Position numbers and translations under genes: made by a program
Shown: positions 55,147 through 64,000 of the stretch, piece by piece
How positions within the stretch are numbered: position 1 is the stretch's first letter
Layout of the letters: every line of letters starts with the position of its first letter
Notes under the pieces: model-generated
Told to the model about the DNA's origin: nothing
Seen by the model: only the letters and a program-made list of their open reading frames with translations
Databases searched by the model: none
NCBI RefSeq assembly: GCF_003010965.1
Contig: NZ_PGGM01000003.1
Span: forward strand, 186,001-250,000
DNA: 64,000 nt
DNA from: Phyllobacterium sophorae
GTDB lineage: Bacteria > Pseudomonadota > Alphaproteobacteria > Rhizobiales > Rhizobiaceae
Direction of reading: 5' to 3'

Positions 55147-56580
55147 ATGACTGGTACGACCTACTTCAAGGACATGGTCCAGACAATAACGGAGCGAGGC
55201 CGCAAGCTGTGGACGTTCGCCCCCCGTGCAGAACGGCTCCCCTCGGGGATTTTGGGTCTGGAGCGCCTTTGTGAAATGTTGCTGTCGAGTCGCGGCGAAG
55301 CATCCGGGATGGCCCTTGCTGCAGAAATCTTGCAACAATGGTCACGCTTGAGCGAAGACGAACAGCGCGATTTCATGCTTTTGCTCTTTGAGAAATTCGG
55401 GCCGGATTCGAAAAGGCTCGATGCCGCCATCGAGACATACCGGGTTGAGCGGACCGCACGGGCCGTGCTCGAACTTCATCGGGCAGCCGAACCCCGCCGG
55501 CAGGAACTGATCCGGCGTCTCAATCTTGCGCCAAACGGTATCTCCACGCTTGTCGGTATGCGTGAGCAGCTGTTGGGGTTGAAAGCCGACACCCCAGACC
55601 TTGCAACCGTCGATGCAGACTTTGCCCATCTTTTTGCCTCCTGGTTCAACCGTGGCTTTCTGATCCTGCGTCCGATCGACTGGTCGACACCTGCCCATAT
55701 CCTGGAAAAAATCATTCGTTATGAGGCGGTGCACGAGATCGGCAATTGGGATGAATTGCGACGCCGCCTTGCACCTGCCGACCGAAGGTGTTTCGCCTTC
55801 TTTCACCCGCAGCTTTCCGATGATCCTCTGATCTTCGTTGAGGTAGCGCTCACCCGGACCATTCCTGGGAATATCTCCGATGTCCTTGACGAGACGCGCG
55901 CACCAATACGGGCGCAGGATGCGACAACGGCCGTTTTCTATTCGATTTCAAACTGCCAGGCAGGCTTGCGCGGGATCTCCTTCGGCAATTTCCTGATCAA
56001 GCAGGTGGTAGAAGATCTGCGCAGTGATCTTCCCAAACTGGATACGTTCGTAACACTCTCACCGGTCCCGGGATTTGCCAGTTGGCTGGCAGGAGAAAGG
56101 CATAGCGGGCATTCGCATGTCCTCAGTACCGGGTATCAGGCCGCCCTTGGCGCACTCGACGATGCCGAATGGCCAAACGATCCGGCCAGGTCTGCGGTCG
56201 TGAAAGCTGCATTGATGCCAGCTGCCGCTTGGTATTTCCTCCAAGGGCGCACGAAGGATGGTCGCCCAATCGATCCCGTTGCCCGATTTCATCTTGGCAA
56301 TGGCGCGCGGCTGGAGCGGATGAATTTTCTCGCCGATGGATCAGGCAGAGCGATGCGGCAGGCGCACGGCCTCATGGTCAATTATCTCTACAAACTGGAT
56401 GACATTGAAACCAATCACGAAGCATTTGCCCAGCGCAACGAAATCGTGGCATCACCGGCGGTCAAGAAGTTGCTGCGCAGTGACAAGCCCGGCCGCCGCC
56501 TTGCTCCGGCAAAGGAACCGAACACCAAAGACAACCAGCCCGACAAGAACAAAGCGAGCAGCAAGGAATTGAATTCATGA
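55147..56580 (+). CDS. matA: Malonyl-CoA decarboxylase
   Basis: A 477-residue enzyme that decarboxylates malonyl-CoA to acetyl-CoA, so that malonate can be used as a carbon source. Family regions seen: FNRGFLILRPIDWSTPAHIL, a helical N-terminal domain, then the acetyltransferase-like domain with HPQLSDDPLIFVEVALT, FYSISNCQAGLRGISFGNFL, LSPVPGFASWLAG and FHLGNGARLERMNF. The C-terminus has a Lys/Asn-rich extension of about 30 residues that is probably disordered. ATG at 55147 follows CGGAG. It overlaps matB by four bases. Confidence 0.95.
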   Translation: MTGTTYFKDMVQTITERGRKLWTFAPRAERLPSGILGLERLCEMLLSSRGEASGMALAAEILQQWSRLSEDEQRDFMLLLFEKFGPDSKRLDAAIETYRVERTARAVLELHRAAEPRRQELIRRLNLAPNGISTLVGMREQLLGLKADTPDLATVDADFAHLFASWFNRGFLILRPIDWSTPAHILEKIIRYEAVHEIGNWDELRRRLAPADRRCFAFFHPQLSDDPLIFVEVALTRTIPGNISDVLDETRAPIRAQDATTAVFYSISNCQAGLRGISFGNFLIKQVVEDLRSDLPKLDTFVTLSPVPGFASWLAGERHSGHSHVLSTGYQAALGALDDAEWPNDPARSAVVKAALMPAAAWYFLQGRTKDGRPIDPVARFHLGNGARLERMNFLADGSGRAMRQAHGLMVNYLYKLDDIETNHEAFAQRNEIVASPAVKKLLRSDKPGRRLAPAKEPNTKDNQPDKNKASSKELNS

Positions 56581-58103
56581 GCAATCATCTGTTTGACGCT
56601 ATTCGCCGGTCGATTGCCAAAAACGACGCCATCTTCATCGAAACCGCGCAGGGAAATCGCTGGACCTATGGCGACATGATCGAATGGTCCGGGCGGCTCG
56701 CAGGGGCCATCGATACGCTGGGTGTCAGACCCGGAGATCGCGTTGCCGTCCAGGTGGAAAAGAGCGCTGAGGCGCTGATGCTTTACCTTGCCTGTATCCG
56801 ATGCGGGGCTGTCTATCTACCCCTGAATACGGCCTATACACGGGCAGAGCTTGATTATTTCATTAGCGATGCAGAGCCACGTCTTGTCGTGGCCGACCCG
56901 ACGGCGGCCGATGACATCAAGACGATCGCGTCCAAATATGGCGCGCTTGTCGAAACACTGGATGAAGGCGGCGGCGGTTCGTTGATTGAACTTGCAAACG
57001 AGGAATCACCGGATTTTGTTGAGGCCTCCCGAACGGCCGATGATCTTGCCGCTATCCTTTATACCTCTGGGACGACCGGCCGGTCGAAAGGGGCGATGCT
57101 TACGCATGCGAACCTGTTGTCGAATGCCTTGACCCTAAGGGATCACTGGCGCTTTACACCGAACGATCGGCTGATCCATGCCCTGCCCATCTTTCACACC
57201 CATGGTCTTTTCGTTGCAACAAATGTTATTTTGACCTCGGGCGCATCGATGTTGCTTTTGCCGAAGTTCGATCCAGCGCAAATTCTGGCATTGATGCCGC
57301 GGGCTACGGTTTTGATGGGAGTTCCTACCTTCTATGTCCGCCTGCTGCAGCATGAAGGGCTGAACCGCGAGGCCGTGGCCAGTATGAGGCTGTTCATTTC
57401 CGGCTCGGCACCGCTTCTGGCCGATACCCATCGGACGTTTCAAGAACGCACCGGCCACGCCATCCTCGAGCGCTACGGCATGACGGAAACCAACATGAAC
57501 ACCTCCAATCCCTATGACGGCGAACGGATAGCCGGGACTGTCGGCTTTCCGCTTGCAGATGTTAGTGTCCGCGTGACCGACCCCGAAACCGGCAAAATCC
57601 TAGGGCAGGATGAGACCGGCATGATTGAGGTGAAGGGACCGAATGTCTTCAAGGGCTATTGGCGCATGCCGGAAAAGACAAAAGTGGAATTTCGCGACGA
57701 TGGTTTCTTCATCACCGGCGATCTCGGCAAGATTGACCGGCAAGGCTATGTCCACATCATCGGCCGCGGCAAGGATCTGGTGATTTCCGGCGGTTACAAC
57801 ATTTATCCAAAGGAAGTTGAGAGCGAGATCGACCAGCTTCCCGGCGTTGTCGAATGCGCGGTCATCGGCGTGGCCCATCCTGATTTTGGCGAAGGGGTTA
57901 CCGCGATCGTGGTCAAACAGCCGGGGTCAAACCTTGATGAACGGGCTGTTCTTGATGCGCTTGGGGACCGTCTTGCACGTTACAAACAGCCAAAGCAAAT
58001 CATCTTTGTTGACGATCTGCCGCGAAACACGATGGGCAAGGTACAAAAAAACGTCCTGCGCGAGCGGTACGGCAATCTTTATACCGGTCGCGCACGTGCA
58101 TGA
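56577..58103 (+). CDS. matB: Malonyl-CoA synthetase
   Basis: A 508-residue acyl-CoA synthetase of the ANL family that joins malonate to CoA with ATP, giving the substrate of MatA. Motifs: P-loop YTSGTTGRSKGAMLTH, YGMTETNMNT, FITGDLGKIDRQGYVHIIGR and the catalytic Lys in RNTMGKVQKNVLR. The length and the short N-terminal part are typical of MatB. Its ATG lies inside the matA stop (ATGA), so the two are coupled. Confidence 0.96.
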   Translation: MSNHLFDAIRRSIAKNDAIFIETAQGNRWTYGDMIEWSGRLAGAIDTLGVRPGDRVAVQVEKSAEALMLYLACIRCGAVYLPLNTAYTRAELDYFISDAEPRLVVADPTAADDIKTIASKYGALVETLDEGGGGSLIELANEESPDFVEASRTADDLAAILYTSGTTGRSKGAMLTHANLLSNALTLRDHWRFTPNDRLIHALPIFHTHGLFVATNVILTSGASMLLLPKFDPAQILALMPRATVLMGVPTFYVRLLQHEGLNREAVASMRLFISGSAPLLADTHRTFQERTGHAILERYGMTETNMNTSNPYDGERIAGTVGFPLADVSVRVTDPETGKILGQDETGMIEVKGPNVFKGYWRMPEKTKVEFRDDGFFITGDLGKIDRQGYVHIIGRGKDLVISGGYNIYPKEVESEIDQLPGVVECAVIGVAHPDFGEGVTAIVVKQPGSNLDERAVLDALGDRLARYKQPKQIIFVDDLPRNTMGKVQKNVLRERYGNLYTGRARA

Positions 58104-58223
58104 ACCAAGCAAGGCTGCCATCGGGAGGATGAGAGCCGCGAACGAGGCGTAAGGGGAGCTCACGCCACATCAATGAGGAAAGGACGGCCGTCCTCTGGCG
58201 CGCCGTAGAGGGAGGATTTTGCC

Positions 58224-59576
58224 GTGAATATCGAGATTTTATCCATTCTTGTGCTGATTGGCATGTTCGTTATTGCAACCATCCTGCCCATCAATATGGG
58301 TGCGCTTGCCTTTGCCGCGGCCTTCATCGTCGGCTCCCTGATCATGGGAATGTCGTCCAACGATATTTTCGCCGGTTTCCCCAGCGATCTGTTTTTGACG
58401 CTTGTCGGCATCACCTACCTGTTTGCGATTGCCCAGAATAACGGAACAATTGACTGGCTGGTCGAGAAGGCCGTCCAGCTGGTGCGCGGACACATGGCTC
58501 TCATACCCTGGGTCATGTTCCTGGTCGCAGCGATCATTACAGGCTTTGGTGCACTCGGTCCGGCGGCTGTTGCCATTCTTGCCCCGGTGGCCCTGCGCTT
58601 CGCCGCGCAATATCGCATCAGCCCGGTCATGATGGGGTTGATGGTTATTCACGGTGCTCAAGGCGGCGGTTTTTCGCCAATCAGTGTTTATGGCGGCATC
58701 ACCAACCAGATCGTTGAGAAAGCAGGCTTGCCCTATGGGCCAACGACGCTGTTCCTATCAAGCTTTTTCTTCAATCTCGCTATTGCCATTGTCGTCTTCT
58801 TCGTCTTCGGCGGCTGGAAGAGCCTGCGTGCACACACCGCCGCGTCGGGGCCGGATCCGGACACCCACCTGGCGGGCGCATCGCGCGCAATTGTCGGCCA
58901 TGGCGGCACGCCCGCCTCTCCGGCCTATCACCGCAGCGACGTTTCTCCCTCCGGCGCGCACATTCCATCGAGCCAGGGCCTGACCCACGAACGACTGCTG
59001 ACGTTGATCGGGCTGACAGCGCTTGCCATCGGTGCCCTGGTCTTCAAATTCAATGTGGGCCTCGTTGCCATCACCGTCGCTGTGGTCCTGGCGCTGGTGT
59101 CGCCCAAAACCCAGAAAGCTGCGGTCGACAAGGTCAGCTGGTCCACAGTCCTGCTGATTGCCGGCATCATCACCTATGTCGGCGTCTTACAAAAAGCCGG
59201 CACAGTCGACTACGTGGCATCGGGTATTTCAGGATTGGGAATGCCGCTGTTGGCCGCACTGCTCCTGTGCTTTACGGGTGCAATCGTTTCGGCCTTCGCC
59301 TCCTCGACCGCGTTGCTCGGCGCGATTATTCCACTGGCCGTTCCCTTCCTCATGCAAGGACACATCAGTGCCATAGGTGTTGTAGCCGCCATTGCGATTT
59401 CGACCACAATTGTCGATACCAGTCCATTTTCGACCAATGGTGCTTTAGTGGTGGCTAATGCGCCCGAAGGCGAGCGCGATGATGTTTTGCGCAAGTTACT
59501 TATCTACAGCGCCCTGATCGCGATAATCGGCCCGATTATCGCCTGGCTCATCCTTGTCGTCCCCGGCATGGTTTAA
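58224..59576 (+). CDS. matC: Malonate transporter, MatC type
   Basis: A 450-residue inner-membrane carrier. It has about 12 hydrophobic helices in two halves (for example MGALAFAAAFIVGSLIMGMS and TVLLIAGIITYVGVLQKAG) with paired hairpin motifs (GALGPAAVAILAPVAL, GGGFSPISVYGGI, and STTIVDTSPFSTNGALVVAN) as in the SLC13/CitMHS-like fold. A polar linker of about 55 residues near position 200-255 is Pro/His/Ser-rich. Starts at GTG 58224 behind GGAGGATTTTGCC. Third gene of the mat operon; imports malonate for MatB. Confidence 0.93.
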   Translation: MNIEILSILVLIGMFVIATILPINMGALAFAAAFIVGSLIMGMSSNDIFAGFPSDLFLTLVGITYLFAIAQNNGTIDWLVEKAVQLVRGHMALIPWVMFLVAAIITGFGALGPAAVAILAPVALRFAAQYRISPVMMGLMVIHGAQGGGFSPISVYGGITNQIVEKAGLPYGPTTLFLSSFFFNLAIAIVVFFVFGGWKSLRAHTAASGPDPDTHLAGASRAIVGHGGTPASPAYHRSDVSPSGAHIPSSQGLTHERLLTLIGLTALAIGALVFKFNVGLVAITVAVVLALVSPKTQKAAVDKVSWSTVLLIAGIITYVGVLQKAGTVDYVASGISGLGMPLLAALLLCFTGAIVSAFASSTALLGAIIPLAVPFLMQGHISAIGVVAAIAISTTIVDTSPFSTNGALVVANAPEGERDDVLRKLLIYSALIAIIGPIIAWLILVVPGMV

Positions 59577-60121
59577 CGATAGACCGGGAAGAAGAACGGC
59601 GTGGGCGGGCATCATCCATAGCGCGCCGGTTCCTGCCCTCTTATCCCAGGTCAAAGCAGGTATGGCGCTGTTGTCGGGATGGCACTGACAGGAGCCTTCG
59701 TCATTCCCCAGCGGTCTTTCCCGGTTGATTCACCGCTGGAGCCCGCTGTGCAACCGGCTTGGAAGCATTGCACTCCTTCATTCTAACCAGCTTTGCGGGC
59801 CGCATCATCCTGTTTGATCTCAGGATCGCAATTCGAGCAGGCACGCTGCCCACAACGGACAGGCATCCATCAGCAGTTGCGATGATTGCTGCGACTGCCT
59901 TGGAACACGGCCGTCACACGCGATCTCGCTCATTTCGAACCGCCTGGGATGGTTTACGTCGACCCTTGGCAGTATACGTCACGTTCGCCTCGCTGACCGG
60001 ACCTGAATGGAGGTCGCGCCTGCGCAACGCGTTTGGTGGATCTCCTAAAATGACGGCCAATGTATCCTTGAAAATCTACAGACTTCCCAGTGACCACTTG
60101 CAACTGCGGCAGGCCATTGAT
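59577..60121. other. Gap between convergent operons, no gene recognised
   Basis: About 545 bases between the end of the mat operon and the end of the leftward sugar operon. A plus-strand frame at 59759-60202 is open but has no ribosome site or motif and overlaps the next gene's end. Nothing else seen. Confidence 0.45.
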
Positions 60122-61117
60122 TCACATGGAAAGTTCCCGTCGCAATACTTCGAGCCATTCCATGGCAACCACACCATCATGAATTGTCGGGGCAGCAGTT
60201 GAGGTGCCGCCCAGCGCCGGAACCACATCGGCCAAGAGTGAATAGTAACCTTTCGGATCTTCATTTGCCGCCGCCGTGAAATTCGGCTTCCACGTCAGTG
60301 TATCGACATCGTCGGCCAGCGTCGCATTGGGATCATCCACCTTGAAGGGCGGATTGCGGTTCCACCGCACCTCGATCACGTCGTCCACCTCCAGACGCTG
60401 GTGATCGCTCATCAGTTCGATACGCTCCACCGGCGTACCGCGCGACTGGATCGTGCCCATGGCGATATTGCCGATGGCACCGCACTCAAACTCGAACCCC
60501 ACATGAAAAAGCACCCTGCCCGGTGTCTTTTCGACCTTCCGGGCCGAAATGGTCCGTACCGGCGACACAAAGAACGACACCAGATCCATGTAGTGGACGC
60601 AGTGGTGAAGGAAGAAGCCGGTGTAGTCGACATTACCGGTGAAATATCCCGGTGCCGTCATGTAGTACCCCGTCAGGCCCAGCACCGGTCCAAAGCGCCC
60701 CGATTTGATAATATTATGGGCGATCTTATTGCCGACGGAATAGCGCTTCATGAAACCAACGAGCAGTGGTTTGCCTGATCGTTTCGATGCCGCGCGCAAT
60801 TCGCGTGCGCCATCCGCCGTGCCTGAGGGCGGCTTTTCCATAAACACAGACAGGCCGCGATCGAGGGCTTTCTTGCCGAATTCTAGATGCTGGTCAGGAC
60901 CAACCGCCATACCGATGGCATCAATACCAGGCATGCGGATCAGTTCGTCGCCATCGCTGGTCAAGCGCTTTACACCAAATTGGCGGCTTGCATCGGCAAG
61001 ACGCCTAGCGTCGATATCGCAAAGCGCAACGATCTCGACATCGTGCCTTAGGAGTTGGGGCAGTAGCATTTGGGTCGCATGAATACCGCAACCGATCCAG
61101 CCGATTTTCAATGTCAT
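60122..61117 (-). CDS. Gfo/Idh/MocA-family dehydrogenase
   Basis: A 331-residue NAD(P)-dependent oxidoreductase acting on sugars or inositols in the cytosol. N-terminal Rossmann motif GWIGCGIHATQMLLPQL, the EKPPSG segment with the catalytic Lys of the family, and a second domain with GYYMTAPGYFTGN and LHHCVHYMDLVSFFV, where His residues lie near the substrate. Starts inside the stop of the epimerase gene upstream (four-base overlap). Last gene of a leftward sugar operon. Substrate not determined. Confidence 0.92.
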   Translation of the reverse strand: MTLKIGWIGCGIHATQMLLPQLLRHDVEIVALCDIDARRLADASRQFGVKRLTSDGDELIRMPGIDAIGMAVGPDQHLEFGKKALDRGLSVFMEKPPSGTADGARELRAASKRSGKPLLVGFMKRYSVGNKIAHNIIKSGRFGPVLGLTGYYMTAPGYFTGNVDYTGFFLHHCVHYMDLVSFFVSPVRTISARKVEKTPGRVLFHVGFEFECGAIGNIAMGTIQSRGTPVERIELMSDHQRLEVDDVIEVRWNRNPPFKVDDPNATLADDVDTLTWKPNFTAAANEDPKGYYSLLADVVPALGGTSTAAPTIHDGVVAMEWLEVLRRELSM

Positions 61118-61998
61118 CGCCGATATTCCGTCAGTAGGAGATGGGATTTGATAAAGGCTGCGCTCGCCGCCAGGCGCTCGCTTTCGTCCTCATGCGGGGC
61201 GCGCCACTGCGCGAAAGGAACGCCGAACCGGTCGTCATTGCGACGAAAAGGTTCGAGTGATATCGGGCCCTTATAGCCGACTTCGTGCAGCGCCCTGCAA
61301 ACTGCGACCCAATTGGTTGAGCCGGTCCCTGGAAAGCCGCGATGGTTTTCATTGGCCTGAAAATGCACAAGATGTTCGCCGCCCAGTCGGATCGCCTCAG
61401 CGATCGAGGCCTCTTCCATATGCATGTGAAAGGTATCCAGCATCAGTTTGATTGCTGGATGATCGACTGCCTCAAGAAGTTCGATGGCCTGCTGGGTGGT
61501 GCAAAGGACGTCACTTTCGAAACGGTTGAGCGGCTCGACTGCTAGCAGGACACCTGCTTTTGCCGCGTGATCGCCAGCCTCCTTCAGCCCCGCAACACAG
61601 CGTTCCTTTCGCGCCAGCCGCTCTTCCTCTGACACTGGCAAAGGGGCCCGCCCGGCAAACACCAGCGGATTGCCGGTCAACGGCCCGCCGACGACCGTAG
61701 CACCAAGGGCTGCTGCGCAATCGGCTGTATAGCGCAGATAATCTATCCCGGCGCGATGGGTGCTTGTGTCATCTGACGAGAGGTTGCGCTGAAGATTAAC
61801 ACGCGCTGCAAGCACGACGCCAAGTCCTGCATCGTCCAGGGCACGTCGCGCTTCGGCCAGTTCGATTTCACCGGGCTCGGGCACGAGCAATTCGACAAAG
61901 TCGAAGCCCAGATCGCGCATTTTCTTGAACAGGGGGAAATGCTCGGCGGTAAATGGCCTTGCATATTGCATGGAGATCAATCCGATGGGATTCATCAT
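61114..61998 (-). CDS. Sugar epimerase/isomerase, AP-endonuclease-2-type TIM barrel
   Basis: A 294-residue metal-dependent barrel of the sugar-phosphate isomerase/epimerase group, close in layout to D-psicose/D-tagatose 3-epimerases. Metal ligands are visible as Glu in LAVEPLNRFESD, Asp and His in LMLDTFHMHME, His in VHFQANENHRGFPG, and Glu in ISLEPF. The ATG at 61998 follows AGAGGACTT; the frame is open to 62136, inside the permease gene. It sits 23 bases after the permease stop and is coupled to the dehydrogenase. Exact sugar unknown. Confidence 0.9.
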   Translation of the reverse strand: MMNPIGLISMQYARPFTAEHFPLFKKMRDLGFDFVELLVPEPGEIELAEARRALDDAGLGVVLAARVNLQRNLSSDDTSTHRAGIDYLRYTADCAAALGATVVGGPLTGNPLVFAGRAPLPVSEEERLARKERCVAGLKEAGDHAAKAGVLLAVEPLNRFESDVLCTTQQAIELLEAVDHPAIKLMLDTFHMHMEEASIAEAIRLGGEHLVHFQANENHRGFPGTGSTNWVAVCRALHEVGYKGPISLEPFRRNDDRFGVPFAQWRAPHEDESERLAASAAFIKSHLLLTEYRR

Positions 61999-62021
61999 AA
62001 GTCCTCTTTGTAAAGCATGGG

Positions 62022-62855
62022 TCATCCCTTCACTGCGCCTTGGGTAAGGCCCCCGATGAGACGGCGTTGGACGAGAAGGAAAAGAAGGGTGGCAGGCAGT
62101 GCACCGACGACACCGCCCGCGGCAAGCAGTCCCCACTCGATCTGATATTCGCCGATGAGGGTCTGGATTGCTACTGTAACGGGACGAACATTGCGGCCTC
62201 CAAGCGTCAGGGCATAGAGGTATTCATTCCACGCGGTGATGAAGATATAGATGCCGGTTGAAATGATGCCCGGCATTGCCAGGGGCAGGACGATGCGCTG
62301 CAAGGCCTGAAGCCGCGAACACCCATCTATCATCGCCGCCTCATCGAGGCTGCGCGGTATGGCACCAACGTAACTGGTGAGCATCCACACGGCGAAGGGA
62401 ATGGCCACGGTCGAATTGGCAAGGATCAAGCCGATATGCGTATCGAGGATGCCGATCTTGCGAAACAGCACGAAGAGCGGCAGGATCAGAAGCACGATCG
62501 GAAACATATTGACCAGCAGGAACTGCAGCATGACCACTTTGCGCCCTGGAAACCGGAAACGCGACAGTGCATAGGCAGCTGTGACGGACACCACGAGACC
62601 GAGGATGACCGTCCCAGCGGCAATGATAAGGCTATGGAGCATATTAGCGAGGAACGACGTCTGTTTCAGCAACCGGACGTAATTATCCATACTCCATCCC
62701 GCCGGTGACAATGACACCCCCGTTGCTGACAATTGCGCGGTTGGCGTCAGGGAGGTCAGGATCATCCAGGCGAAGGGCCCAATGGCAAGCAGGATGATCA
62801 GGACAACAGGAATATCGGTCGTCAAAATGCGCCGCATCGTTGAGGGCTTGTTCAT
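62022..62855 (-). CDS. Sugar ABC permease, CUT1 (MalG) type
   Basis: A 277-residue inner-membrane permease with six helices. N-terminal helix VVLIILLAIGPFAWMILTSL, the EAA loop MIDGCSRLQALQRIVLPLAM for docking the ATPase, and a C-terminal end RRLIGGLTQGAVKG that is nearly diagnostic of the MalG group. Start overlaps the upstream permease stop by four bases. No ATPase gene is visible in the window's part of the operon. Confidence 0.94.
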   Translation of the reverse strand: MNKPSTMRRILTTDIPVVLIILLAIGPFAWMILTSLTPTAQLSATGVSLSPAGWSMDNYVRLLKQTSFLANMLHSLIIAAGTVILGLVVSVTAAYALSRFRFPGRKVVMLQFLLVNMFPIVLLILPLFVLFRKIGILDTHIGLILANSTVAIPFAVWMLTSYVGAIPRSLDEAAMIDGCSRLQALQRIVLPLAMPGIISTGIYIFITAWNEYLYALTLGGRNVRPVTVAIQTLIGEYQIEWGLLAAGGVVGALPATLLFLLVQRRLIGGLTQGAVKG

Positions 62856-63775
62856 CGTTCCACCTCGCGCAAGGTGCGAACGATATAGACCGCAACAATC
62901 GCCGCGAGCAGAATTGTGAAGGTGACGGCGATGGCGGTACCATAACCGAAATCGAGATTCTGCCGTGCCCTGATAAATGCATAGAGCGGCAGGGTATGCG
63001 TTGCATAGCCCGGACCGCCGCCGGTCATAACGAAAATCACATCCATCGAATTGGCGACCCAGATGATGCGCAGCAAACCCGCTGTCGCCAGAACCGGCGC
63101 GATGCCTGGCAGCGTTATGTGGACGAACTGGCGCCAGGTGCTTGCCCCGTCGATCGACGCGGCCTCGTATTGGCTCTGTGGAATGCCCTGCAGGCCGGCG
63201 AGGATCATTACCGCAAAGAACGGGAAGCCCTGCCAGGTCAGTGTTGCAATCACCGCATACAGTGCGAGTTGTGGATCAGCAAGCCACGGAACGGTCGTAT
63301 GGATGATCGACAGGTAAAGCAAAATATCATTCAGCACCCCAGTCGTTGGATCGTAGATCCAGCGCCACATGAGCGCGATGACGACGCTTGGCAGTGCCCA
63401 GGGGATGATGACCAGGGCGCGGGCCAGGCCGCGCCATGGGAATTCGCGATTGAGCAGCAGCGCGGCGATGAGACCGAGCCCCATTTGCAGCGGCACAGTT
63501 AAGCCGATCCAGATGGCGGTGTGGCCGAGTGAAGTCCAGAACACCGGGTCGCGCAGAAGCTTGATGTAGTTACCAAAGCCGACAAAGCGAGTGGCGTTGG
63601 GTTTCCACAAGACCAGGTCATAGAAGCTGGTAACAAGCGCCTGAAGCATCGGAAAGAACACAATGAACAATGTCACAAGCACCGCAGGTGCCAGCAACGC
63701 ATAGGGCATCAGCCTGCTGCGCAGCGGGCGAACCTGCGCAAGGTCGTGTGGTACGGGTGGTGCGAGCGTAGACAT
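62852..63775 (-). CDS. Sugar ABC permease, CUT1 (MalF) type
   Basis: A 307-residue inner-membrane permease, partner of the MalG-type protein. Helix LMPYALLAPAVLVTLFIVFF near residue 22, EAA loop ASIDGASTWRQFVHITLPGI, and the typical LTGGGPGYATHTL-like segment (MTGGGPGYATHTLPLYAF). ATG at 63775, 48 bases after the upstream gene's stop. It probably forms one importer with the binding protein to its right. Confidence 0.94.
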   Translation of the reverse strand: MSTLAPPVPHDLAQVRPLRSRLMPYALLAPAVLVTLFIVFFPMLQALVTSFYDLVLWKPNATRFVGFGNYIKLLRDPVFWTSLGHTAIWIGLTVPLQMGLGLIAALLLNREFPWRGLARALVIIPWALPSVVIALMWRWIYDPTTGVLNDILLYLSIIHTTVPWLADPQLALYAVIATLTWQGFPFFAVMILAGLQGIPQSQYEAASIDGASTWRQFVHITLPGIAPVLATAGLLRIIWVANSMDVIFVMTGGGPGYATHTLPLYAFIRARQNLDFGYGTAIAVTFTILLAAIVAVYIVRTLREVER

Positions 63776-63823
63776 GAACTGACTTTCCGGCGGTCATCGA
63801 AAGGGGGTGTGGACCTGCTCGCG

Positions 63824-64000
63824 CTATTGCGCGAACAGGCTTTCGAGTTGCTCCATCATCTGCTGCGAGGTTATCTGGCCGGTCAGCGCCTGCTGCATCG
63901 AGGTCTGCCAGGCAGTGTTGACGAACTCCGCAGTTGCGGTGCTTTGCGGCAGCACGTGGGCGAAAGGCAGCGACTGAACCGTTGCGTCGACAAAGCGGCG
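63824..64000 (-). CDS. Sugar ABC binding protein, C-terminal part only
   Basis: The last 58 codons of a solute-binding protein cut by the window edge. It ends AWQTSMQQALTGQITSQQMM, then EQLESLFAQ, the usual C-terminal helix pattern of CUT1 family 1 binding proteins. It lies upstream of the two permeases, as in most such operons. The sugar cannot be judged from this fragment. Confidence 0.75.
   Translation of the reverse strand, partial: RRFVDATVQSLPFAHVLPQSTATAEFVNTAWQTSMQQALTGQITSQQMMEQLESLFAQ

Noticed and set aside
59759-60202. Plus-strand 147-codon open frame after matC
   Set aside because: No ribosome site, no motif, and its end overlaps the dehydrogenase gene on the other strand.
1-64000. 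tRNA, rRNA, integrase, transposase or plasmid replication genes
   Set aside because: None recognised by eye on either strand. Small RNA genes could be missed without a covariance search.

Overview
The window reads as accessory DNA of an alphaproteobacterium of the order Hyphomicrobiales (Rhizobiales), most like Phyllobacteriaceae or a related rhizobial family. The grounds are family content: two DUF982 proteins, a DUF6894 protein, a DUF4167-like protein, a BA14K-like protein, a rhizobial matABC/matR malonate locus, and several transport-plus-catabolism operons each with its own regulator. I see no rRNA, tRNA, ribosomal, replication, transposase, integrase or CRISPR sequence. A secondary replicon or a chromosomal accessory region is therefore likely, but this is inference.

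0.4-5 kb: a Tat-exported metallo-beta-lactamase-fold hydrolase followed by a COG0523/G3E metallochaperone GTPase, then a divergent outer-membrane barrel protein and a small secreted protein. 5.2-16.9 kb: a uronate catabolism locus. Leftward are kduI, kduD and a kdgF-like cupin (unsaturated uronate to 2-keto-3-deoxygluconate). Rightward are a five-gene Opp/Dpp-type ABC importer, an FCD-type GntR regulator and an alpha/beta hydrolase. Leftward again are an enolase-superfamily acid-sugar dehydratase and a KdgD-like dehydratase (aldarate branch). Two promoters in this locus carry a similar operator (7439-7456 and 16873-16890), which suggests one regulon under the local GntR protein.

17-49 kb: a long tract of small, mostly orphan genes, many encoding secreted or one-helix membrane proteins of under 150 residues. 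Larger genes in it are an L,D-transpeptidase, a GMC oxidoreductase, a methyltransferase, a LysR regulator divergent from a monooxygenase-fold protein, an amidase, a HARP-like protein and an alpha/beta hydrolase lipoprotein. It also holds decayed genes: an AbiGi-like gene (one frameshift), a DJ-1/PfpI gene, an SRAP gene and a small coupled gene. Several tiny genes (29 and 48 codons) have good ribosome sites.

49-54 kb: a kinase-like/P-loop fusion, then a copper-type P1B ATPase whose promoter has the 19-bp spacer and dyad typical of CueR/HmrR control, then a broken universal stress protein gene. 54.3-59.6 kb: matR divergent from matA-matB-matC (malonate uptake, activation to malonyl-CoA, decarboxylation to acetyl-CoA), with a MatR-like operator between them. 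60.1-64 kb: a leftward sugar operon (partial binding protein, two CUT1 permeases, sugar epimerase/isomerase, Gfo/Idh/MocA dehydrogenase) that runs off the right edge.

The candidates for undescribed biology are the uronate regulon built around an oligopeptide-type importer, the exported MBL hydrolase/G3E GTPase pair, and the dense set of small envelope proteins. I do not see a clear new defence or mobile system; the one phage-resistance-like gene is broken and has no visible partner.
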